The translations under genes and the position numbers were made by a program. A model generated the notes under the pieces. That model was not told the DNA's origin. It did no database searches and saw only the letters and a program-made list of their open reading frames with translations. 64,000 bases of DNA from positions 782,201 to 846,200 of the forward strand of contig NZ_LMGY01000012.1 of NCBI RefSeq assembly GCF_001427585.1. The letters are read 5' to 3'. Shown one piece after another: positions 18,703 through 26,000 of the stretch. The stretch comes from Pseudoxanthomonas sp. Root630. Lineage in GTDB: Bacteria; Pseudomonadota; Gammaproteobacteria; Xanthomonadales; Xanthomonadaceae. Numbering within the stretch: position 1 is the stretch's first letter; each line of letters begins with the position of its first letter.

Positions 18703-19647
18703 TCAGGCCAGTTTCTTCTCGATGGCGTCGAACAGCAGGCCGGCGATGTTCAGGCCGAACTGCGCGTCCAGTTCGCGCACACAGGTGGGGCTGGTGACGT
18801 TGACCTCGGTCAGGTAGTCGCCGATCACGTCCAGGCCGACGAACAACATCCCGCGGCGCTTCATCTCCGGTCCGACCTGGGCGGCGATCCAGCGGTCGCG
18901 ATCGCTCAGCGGGCGGCCTTCGCCGCGGCCGCCGGCGGCCAGGTTGCCGCGGAACTCGTCGCCCTGCGGGATGCGCGCCAGGGCGTAGTCCACGGGCTCG
19001 CCGTCGACCAGCAGCACGCGCTTGTCGCCGTCCTTGATGCCGGGGATGAAGCGCTGCGCCAGGGTCAGGTGGCCGGGGCCGACCAGGGTTTCGAGGATGA
19101 CATTGGTGTTGGGGTCGCCGGCCTTCACCCGGAAGATCGAGCGGCCGCCCATGCCGTCCAGGGGTTTCAGGACCGCTTCGCCATGCTCGGCGACGAAGGC
19201 CTTCAAGGCGGCAGGGTCGCGACTGACCAGGGTCGGCGGGCAGCACTGCGGGAAGAGCAGGGCGGCCAGCTTCTCGTTGTAGTCGCGCAACCCCTGGGGG
19301 TCGTTGACGATCAGCGCGCCCGCCTGCTGGGCGATGCCGAGCACGTGGGTGTCGTAGAGGTATTGGTCGTCGACCGGCGGGTCCTTGCGCATCAGCACGA
19401 CCTGGCCGGGGCCGAAGGCGAGTTCGTGCGGCTCGCCCAGGGTGAACCAGCCGGCCTTGTCGTCCGCCACGGCCAGCGGGGCGACCTGGGCGAAGGCACG
19501 ACCGTCGCGCAGGGCCAGCCGGCCGGGAATCACGTAATGCAGCCGGTGGCCGCGCCGCTGGGCCTCCAGCAGCATGGCGAAGGTGGTGTCCTTGGCGATC
19601 TTGATGGACCCGATCGGATCCATGACGACGACGATGTCCAGCGGCAT
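18703..19647 (-). CDS. gshB: Glutathione synthetase
   Basis: 314 residues, the usual length for proteobacterial GshB. It joins gamma-glutamylcysteine and glycine with ATP in the cytoplasm. An N-terminal substrate domain (IVVVMDPIGSIKIAKDTTFA) leads to an ATP-grasp fold: VLKPLDGMGGRSIFRV, ILETLVGPGHLTLAQRFIPG, KRVLLVDGEPVDYALARIP, RGNLAAGGRGEGRPL and a C-terminal VGLDVIGDYLTEVNVTSPT. All are conserved family motifs. It is divergent from pilG across 243 bp and precedes the tonB-like gene. Confidence 0.96.
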   Translation of the reverse strand: MPLDIVVVMDPIGSIKIAKDTTFAMLLEAQRRGHRLHYVIPGRLALRDGRAFAQVAPLAVADDKAGWFTLGEPHELAFGPGQVVLMRKDPPVDDQYLYDTHVLGIAQQAGALIVNDPQGLRDYNEKLAALLFPQCCPPTLVSRDPAALKAFVAEHGEAVLKPLDGMGGRSIFRVKAGDPNTNVILETLVGPGHLTLAQRFIPGIKDGDKRVLLVDGEPVDYALARIPQGDEFRGNLAAGGRGEGRPLSDRDRWIAAQVGPEMKRRGMLFVGLDVIGDYLTEVNVTSPTCVRELDAQFGLNIAGLLFDAIEKKLA

Positions 19648-19798
19648 GGGGGCGGTTCTGCGGATGACCGCGTGATGGTATCAGGCGGCACCGGGCCGCC
19701 CTCCCGGCGTCGTCGGAACAGGGCGTCCCGCGGGTGACCGGAAATTGAGACGCAGTTCGCATCGCGCCGTTCAGCCGAATGGCCCGTGGAGGCGTGGC

Positions 19799-19828
19799 TT
19801 GACAGTGCGCGCCGGGATAGGGGATATA
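19799..19828 (+). promoter_or_regulatory. Promoter of the pilG-chpC operon
   Basis: A perfect -35 consensus TTGACA (19799-19804) lies 18 bp upstream of GATATA (19823-19828), with TATAAG at 19825-19830 as an alternative -10. Transcription would begin near 19836, leaving a leader of about 55 nt before the pilG start codon. No second promoter is obvious inside the operon. The rest of the 243-bp gap back to gshB shows nothing I can name. Confidence 0.65.
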
Positions 19829-19890
19829 AGCAGGCAACGCAGCGCGGCCAGTTCGTCAATGAAGCCGCGCGCGCATGGGGAAATCAGGTA

Positions 19891-20292
19891 ATGACGCAGA
19901 ATGAAGGCCAGGCCGGCGGACTCAACGGCCTACGGGTCATGGTGATCGATGACTCGAAAACCATCCGCCGCACCGCGGAAACCCTGCTTAAACGCGAGGG
20001 TTGCGAAGTGGTGACGGCGACGGACGGGTTCGAGGCGCTCGCCAAGATCGCCGACCAGCAGCCGCAGATCATCTTCGTGGACATCATGATGCCGCGCCTG
20101 GACGGCTATCAGACCTGCGCGCTCATCAAGAACAACCAGGTTTTCAAGTCCACGCCGGTCATCATGCTCTCGTCCAAGGACAGCCTGTTCGACAAGGCGC
20201 GCGGACGCATCGTCGGCTCGGAGCAGTACCTGACCAAGCCGTTCACGCGCGAGGAGCTCCTCGACGCCATCCGCGCCCACGTCAGCACCTGA
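19891..20292 (+). CDS. pilG: Type IV pilus response regulator PilG
   Basis: 133 residues; the ATG at 19891 follows AATCAGGTA and matches known PilG length, whereas the open frame begins 35 codons earlier. This is a stand-alone receiver domain: VMVIDDSKTIRRTAE (acidic pocket), Asp64 in IIFVDIMMPRLDGY as phosphoacceptor, IMLSSKDS, and Lys in YLTKPFTREELLDAI. PilG is phosphorylated by the ChpA kinase and promotes pilus extension and twitching. It is the first gene of the Pil-Chp operon. No pilH follows it here: the next gene is pilI. Confidence 0.95.
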   Translation: MTQNEGQAGGLNGLRVMVIDDSKTIRRTAETLLKREGCEVVTATDGFEALAKIADQQPQIIFVDIMMPRLDGYQTCALIKNNQVFKSTPVIMLSSKDSLFDKARGRIVGSEQYLTKPFTREELLDAIRAHVST

Positions 20293-20342
20293 GGGGCTGG
20301 CGGCATGGGGACCAATCGCACTGAGTGCACAGGGGGCGGGCC

Positions 20343-20876
20343 ATGATCCGCACACCGTTCGACACGCTTGCCGAATATGAGCGCCGCAGCCTGGCGCATG
20401 CCGTGGTGCAGCCCGCGCGTGAGGTCGCGCAGGACCAGTACCGCGGCGTCGGCTACCGGGTGGGCAAGCGCCGGCTCATTTCCAACTTCGGGGAAGTGGT
20501 GGAAATCGTGCCGATGCCGCCGGTCACGCCGGTGCCGGGGGCGCAGCCGTGGCTGCTGGGGATCGGCAACCTGCGCGGCAACCTGTTCCCGGTCGTGGAC
20601 CTGAAGCAGTTCCTCGAAGGCGAGCGCACCGTGCTGCACGAAGGCCAGCGCGTGCTGGTCATGCGGCAGTCCGGCGGCGACGTCGCGCTGACCATCGACG
20701 AGCTGTACGGCCAGCGCAGTTTCCACGAATCGCAGCAGGTCGAGCCGGGGGATCTGGCGGACGGCCGCTACGCGCATTTCATCGAGCGGGCATTCGCCAG
20801 CGACGATCAGCAATGGGGTGTATTCGCGCTGGGATTGCTCGCGCGCACGCCCGAGTTCCGCCAAGCCGCGCTCTGA
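20343..20876 (+). CDS. pilI: Type IV pilus CheW-like adaptor PilI
   Basis: 177 residues from ATG 20343, preceded by GGGGCGGG. The CheW fold is visible: YRVGKRRLISNFGEVVEIV, PWLLGIGNLRGNLFPVVDLK (the family hallmark at about 75-95), then RVLVMRQSGGDVALTIDEL. PilI couples the PilJ receptor to the ChpA kinase at the cell pole. It lies 50 bp downstream of pilG and 35 bp upstream of pilJ. Confidence 0.93.
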   Translation: MIRTPFDTLAEYERRSLAHAVVQPAREVAQDQYRGVGYRVGKRRLISNFGEVVEIVPMPPVTPVPGAQPWLLGIGNLRGNLFPVVDLKQFLEGERTVLHEGQRVLVMRQSGGDVALTIDELYGQRSFHESQQVEPGDLADGRYAHFIERAFASDDQQWGVFALGLLARTPEFRQAAL

Positions 20877-20911
20877 GCGCGGACGACACGCTATTTTCCA
20901 GGGGTTGAAAA

Positions 20912-22948
20912 ATGAGCACTGCGTCGGATTCTCCTAGCGCCAGCAAGATCGGCAGCTTCAGCAACAGCTTCTGGCTGGCGTTGCTGGCGCTCTCGGTGAT
21001 CGTGTTCGGTGCGAACACGGGCGTGGCGACCTACAACGGAAGCCGCCTCTCCGGCGCCAGCACCGGCGCATCGGACATGCGCGTGCTCTCGCAGCAGCTG
21101 GCCAACCAGGGCCGTGAGGCGGTCGCCGGCAACGCGTCCGCGTTCAAGGCCTTCAAGGAAACCAAACAGTCCGTTGAAGCCACCGTGTCTGATCTTCAGG
21201 CCCGCTACGGTACCGATGGCACGATCTCCGGTCCGCTGGAGAAGCTGGCGACCACCTGGGCGCCGCTGGGCAAGAACGCCGACCAGATCATCGCCTCCGA
21301 AGCGGCCGTGCTGGCGCTGGCCGGCAATGCCGACCGCTTCGCCGCGCAGGTGCCTAGCCTGCAGGCGCAGTTGAACGAAGTCGTGCGCGCCATGTCGGCC
21401 GGCGGCGCGCCGTCCTCGCAGATCTACAGCGCCCTGCAGCAGGTCGTGCTGGCGGGCACCATGGCCCGCCGCGTGACGGAAATCCGCGCCGGTGGCGCCG
21501 GTGCCTCCACCGCGGGCGACGCGCTGGGCCGCGACGCCGTGCTGTTCGGCCAGGTGCTGGAAGGCCTGCGCAACGGCAACAACGAACTCGGCATCGCCGC
21601 CGTCCGCAACGGCGCCGCGCTGGCCGCGCTGCAGAACTCGCAGACGCTGTGGGCCACGATGAAGAAGGACCTGGACGCCATCCTCGCCAGCTCGCGCAAC
21701 CTGTTCGCTGCGCAGGGCGCGGCGGCCGCGCTGACCAACGGCTCCGGCCAGATGCTCCAGGACAGCACCAACCTGTTCCAGGCGTTCTCGGCCTTCGGTT
21801 CGGTGCGCGACACGCGCCTGTTCCCCAACTTCTGGCTGGGCATCGCCTCCGGTGCCGCGGCGCTGGTCTCCATCATCGGCCTGTTGTATTCGTTGTACCG
21901 CACCCGCCAGCGCGAGCAGGAAGTGCGCTACCAGACGCAGGTGGAATACAACAGCCGCAACCAGCAGGCGATCATGCGGCTGCTGGACGAAATCAGCTCG
22001 CTGGGTGAAGGCGACCTGACGGTGAAGGCGTCGGTGACCGAAGACATGACCGGCGCCATCGCGGACGCCATCAACTACGCCGTGGACGAACTGCGCAACC
22101 TGGTGACGACGATCAACGACACCTCGGTGCAGGTGGCCGCGTCGACGCAGGAAACCCAGGCCACCGCGCTGCAGCTGGCCGAGGCCGCCGGCCACCAGGC
22201 CGACCAGATCACCACCGCGTCCGACCGCATCAGCGAGATCGCGACCAGCATCGACCAGGTGTCGAAGAACTCCACCGAGTCCGCCGAAGTGGCGCAGCGC
22301 TCGGTGCAGATCGCGACCGAGGGCGCGGGCGTGGTGCGCGAGACGATCCGCGGCATGGACCAGATCCGCGATCAGATCCAGGAAACCTCCAAGCGCATCA
22401 AGCGACTGGGCGAGTCCTCGCAGGAAATCGGCTCGGTCGTGGAACTGATCAACGACATTTCCGAGCAGACCAACATCCTGGCGTTGAACGCGGCCGTGCA
22501 GGCGGCCTCGGCCGGTGAAGCGGGCCGCGGCTTCGCGGTCGTGGCCGACGAAGTGCAGCGCCTCGCCGAACGTACCTCGGGCGCGACGCGCCGCATCGAA
22601 TCGCTGGTGCAGACCATTCAGGCCGATACCAACGAGGCGGTCAGCTCGATGGAGCAGACGACGGCCGAAGTGGTCTCCGGTGCGCGGCTGGCCGAGGACG
22701 CGGGTACCGCGCTGGGCGAAATCGAGCGCGTGTCGAACGACCTCAACAACCTCATCAAGAACATCTCCTCGGCCGCACAGCAGCAGTCCACCGCGGCACT
22801 GGACATCACGCAGACGATGGGCGTGATCCGGCAGATCACCTCGCAGACCTCGCTGGGCGCCGGCCAGACCGCTGAATCGATCGGCCACCTGGCGCAGCTC
22901 GCGTCGGACCTGCGCCGTTCGGTCGCCGACTTCAAGCTGCCGGGCTGA
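20912..22948 (+). CDS. pilJ: Type IV pilus methyl-accepting chemoreceptor PilJ
   Basis: 678 residues. One transmembrane helix near the N-terminus (about 17-40) and another at about 305-328 (GIASGAAALVSIIGLLYSLY) enclose a periplasmic, mostly helical sensor region. A HAMP-like segment (about 340-400) and an MCP signalling domain follow, with the hairpin tip in SEQTNILALNAAVQAASAGE and RGFAVVADEVQRLAERTSG. It contains AAVQAASAG, as PilJ receptors do, where classical MCPs usually read AAIEAARAG. PilJ senses pilin/pilus state in P. aeruginosa. It ends 16 bp before a small open frame that leads into chpA. Confidence 0.95.
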   Translation: MSTASDSPSASKIGSFSNSFWLALLALSVIVFGANTGVATYNGSRLSGASTGASDMRVLSQQLANQGREAVAGNASAFKAFKETKQSVEATVSDLQARYGTDGTISGPLEKLATTWAPLGKNADQIIASEAAVLALAGNADRFAAQVPSLQAQLNEVVRAMSAGGAPSSQIYSALQQVVLAGTMARRVTEIRAGGAGASTAGDALGRDAVLFGQVLEGLRNGNNELGIAAVRNGAALAALQNSQTLWATMKKDLDAILASSRNLFAAQGAAAALTNGSGQMLQDSTNLFQAFSAFGSVRDTRLFPNFWLGIASGAAALVSIIGLLYSLYRTRQREQEVRYQTQVEYNSRNQQAIMRLLDEISSLGEGDLTVKASVTEDMTGAIADAINYAVDELRNLVTTINDTSVQVAASTQETQATALQLAEAAGHQADQITTASDRISEIATSIDQVSKNSTESAEVAQRSVQIATEGAGVVRETIRGMDQIRDQIQETSKRIKRLGESSQEIGSVVELINDISEQTNILALNAAVQAASAGEAGRGFAVVADEVQRLAERTSGATRRIESLVQTIQADTNEAVSSMEQTTAEVVSGARLAEDAGTALGEIERVSNDLNNLIKNISSAAQQQSTAALDITQTMGVIRQITSQTSLGAGQTAESIGHLAQLASDLRRSVADFKLPG

Positions 22949-22964
22949 GGACGGGACGTACCGC

Positions 22965-23042
22965 ATGAACTTCCTACGCCATCCCGCCCACCCGCAGCGC
23001 GAGGCTGACGGTTCCGCCGTTGCCGCGGGGGTCCGCCGATGA
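22965..23042 (+). CDS. Possible 25-residue leader peptide coupled to chpA
   Basis: ATG 22965 to a TGA overlapping the chpA ATG (ATGA at 23039-23042). The peptide (MNFLRHPAHPQREADGSAVA plus AGVRR) has no recognisable motif. It sits exactly where pilK (a CheR-like methyltransferase) lies in Pseudomonas pil-chp operons, so it could be a relic, a translational coupling leader, or chance. A weak GAGGACGGGACG lies upstream. Confidence 0.3.
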   Translation: MNFLRHPAHPQREADGSAVAAGVRR

Positions 23043-26000
23043 GTGCGCTGCGCGAGGCCATGAGCCATGCCGTACTCGGCTGGGTGAAGCCCGAGCTGGA
23101 CGAAACCCTGCGCCTGGTGCGCCAGGAGATCGAGTCCTTCGTCGAGGCGCCGGCCGACACCAGCCGCATGCGCTTCTGCGCCGGCTACCTGCACCAGGTG
23201 CAGGGCACGCTGCGCATGGTGGAGTTGTATGCCCCGGCGATGGTGGCCGAGGAACTGGAACTGCTCGCCAAGGCATTGCAGGACGGCGGGGTGGGCGATC
23301 GCGACGATGCCTGCGCCACGCTGATGCGCGGTGCCGTGCTGCTGCCGGACTACCTGGAGCGGCTGCAGGAAGGACATCGCGACATCCCGATCGTGCTGCT
23401 GCCGCTGCTCAACGAGATCCGCGCGGCGCGCGGCGCGTCGGGCCTCAACGAAAGCATGCTGTTCCCGCCGGGTTCCCGCGATGACGCGACGCCCAGCGAG
23501 GCCGAGATCGACCATGCGCGCAGCAGCCTGAGTGGCCGCAACCGCGAACTGCTCGATACCGTCGGCAACGCGGTGAAGGAAGAGCTGTTGCGGGTGAAGG
23601 ACGCGCTCGATCTGCACCTGCGCACCGGCAATGCCGCCAACGAACTCGAACCGCAGGTCGCCGAGCTCGGCAACGTGGCCGACACGCTCGGCATGATGGG
23701 CCTGGGCGTGGCGCGCGATGTGGTCATGCAGCAGCGCGACACGCTGCGCGATGTCGTGGCGGGCAGCCGTCCGGCGGACGAAGGCACGCTGCTGGATGTC
23801 GCGGGCGCGCTGCTGTACGTGGACGCTTCGCTGGACGACCAGGTCGCCCGCCTCGGCAGCGCCGGCGACGCCGCCCCCGATCCGAATGCCGCCGAGTCCC
23901 AACGTACCGTCGAAGTGCTGGCCCAGGAGGCCATCATCAACTTCGCCGGCGCGCGCGAACGCTTCGTCGCGTTCATCGAAACCAACTGGGACCACGGCGA
24001 ACTGGCCGACGTCCCGCGCCTGCTCGACGAAGTCGCGGGCGCGCTGCGCATGCTCGAACTGGGCCAGGCCGGCGACTACGTGGTCGGCGTGCGCCGGTAC
24101 GTCAGCGGCGAACTGATCGGCAAGAAGCGCGTGCCCGGCGGCCAGCAGCTGGACACGCTGGCCGACGCGATGGCCAGCCTCGAGTACTACCTGGAAGCGC
24201 TGCGCGAGCGCCGCCCCAATCGCGAGGACATCCTCGAGATCACCCGTGGCAGCCTGGAAGCGTTGCGCTACTGGCCGCTGCCGCCGGAAGCGGCAACGGC
24301 CGTCGAACCGGAGATCGCGGCGGTCGCCGCGGTGCCCGCCGTCGAGCCGGTGGCCGTGCAGGTCGCCGAGCCCGCATCGGTCGAAACGGCGACGGAAGAT
24401 GCAGGCGCATCGAACTTCGGCGAGCTGACACTGGAGCCCGTCGATGCCGCGCCGGCGCTGGCCGACGCGAACCCCTTCGATCCGGTCGGTTTCGAGGAAA
24501 CCGGCGCGGATGTCGAAGCCACGACCTTCGTCGTCGAACTGGAAGACGAAGCGGCCGCCCAGCCGCCGGTGGACGCGCCCATCGAGATCGAGGTACAGGC
24601 CGCCCTCGAGGACGCTGCACCCGCCACGCCGGTCGAAGTGGAAGACGAAGCGCTACCGGACCTGCGGCACGAGATTTCGGCGGCAGCCGCTGCATTGCCG
24701 GTCGCCACGGTGATCGGTGGCTTCGACAGCGATGCCACCGACATCGACGACGAGATCCGCGAGGTCTTCCTCGAGGAGTTCGACGAAGAGATCGTCAACC
24801 TTCGCCAACTGCTGCCTACCTGGCGCAGCAACCCGGAGGACCTGGAGCGCCTGCGGCCGATCCGTCGCGTGTTCCACACGCTGAAGGGCAGCGGCCGCCT
24901 GGTCGGCGCGAAGACGCTGGGCGAGTTCAGCTGGAAAGTCGAGAACATGCTCAACCGCGTGCTGGACCGCACGCGAGAGCCGAGCCATGCCGTCGAAGCG
25001 CTGCTGGAACTGGTGTGCGATGCATTGCCGCAGCTCAACGCCGCGTTGCGTGGCCAGGGCAGCGTGACGGCCGACCTGGCCGGGCTGCAGGACGTCGCGG
25101 ACCGTCTCGCCGCAGGCGAAGAGGCGTACTACAGCGCCCAGCCGACCGTCGTGGACGAGGATGCCGAGTTCGCCGAGCCCGCGCCCGTCGCGCCCGCCAC
25201 GCCGGCGATCGAGGACGTGCCCGCGGTGTTCGAGCCGGAGACCGAAGGCACGCCCGCATCCGTCGATGCCGTGCTGCGCGAGATCCTGGAGGTCGAGGTC
25301 GACAACCACCTCGACACGGTCGATACTTGGCTGCTGAAGGCGCAGGTCGACGCGGTGCCGGTGACCGAGGAACTGTTGCGTGCCGTGCACACGATGAACG
25401 GTGCGTTGGCGATGGCCGATGTCCCGGAGATCACCGGCGTCACCTCGGCGGCCGAGCAGTACGTGAAGCGCTTGCTGGCGTCGGGCGAAACGCCGACGCC
25501 GGAAGGCGTGTCCGCCATCGCCGATACCGCGCAGGCGATCCGTCGCAGCGTGGCCGCGCTGCAGGCGCCTTCGCCGCGCATCCCCGTATTCGCCGCGCTC
25601 GCCGGCCAGCTGGTCGCGCTGCGCGACAGCCTGCCCGAGCAGCGCCAGGGTGCGCAGATCGTCGACGATGCGCGCCAGGGCACCTATGTCGAGCAGATGC
25701 CGACGATCGCGCCGCCCGTCGCGCCGACCGATATCGAACTGGCCGCGCTTGACCTGTCGGCGTACCTGGACGACACCGCGCACGGCGCCGGTGGCGACCT
25801 GGTGCCCGATGTCGCCGCGGCCGATCGCGCCGAGCAGGCCACGACCGCGGATACCGGGTCGCCGTCGCCGTTGCCGTCGCCGTCGTCGCCGGAAGTGACG
25901 TTCTACGACATCGACTACCGCATCCTGCCGCGCACGCATGGGGGCGCGACGGACGTCGCAGCCGGAACCACCGATGCGGAAGACGCCGCCGCCGTTACCG

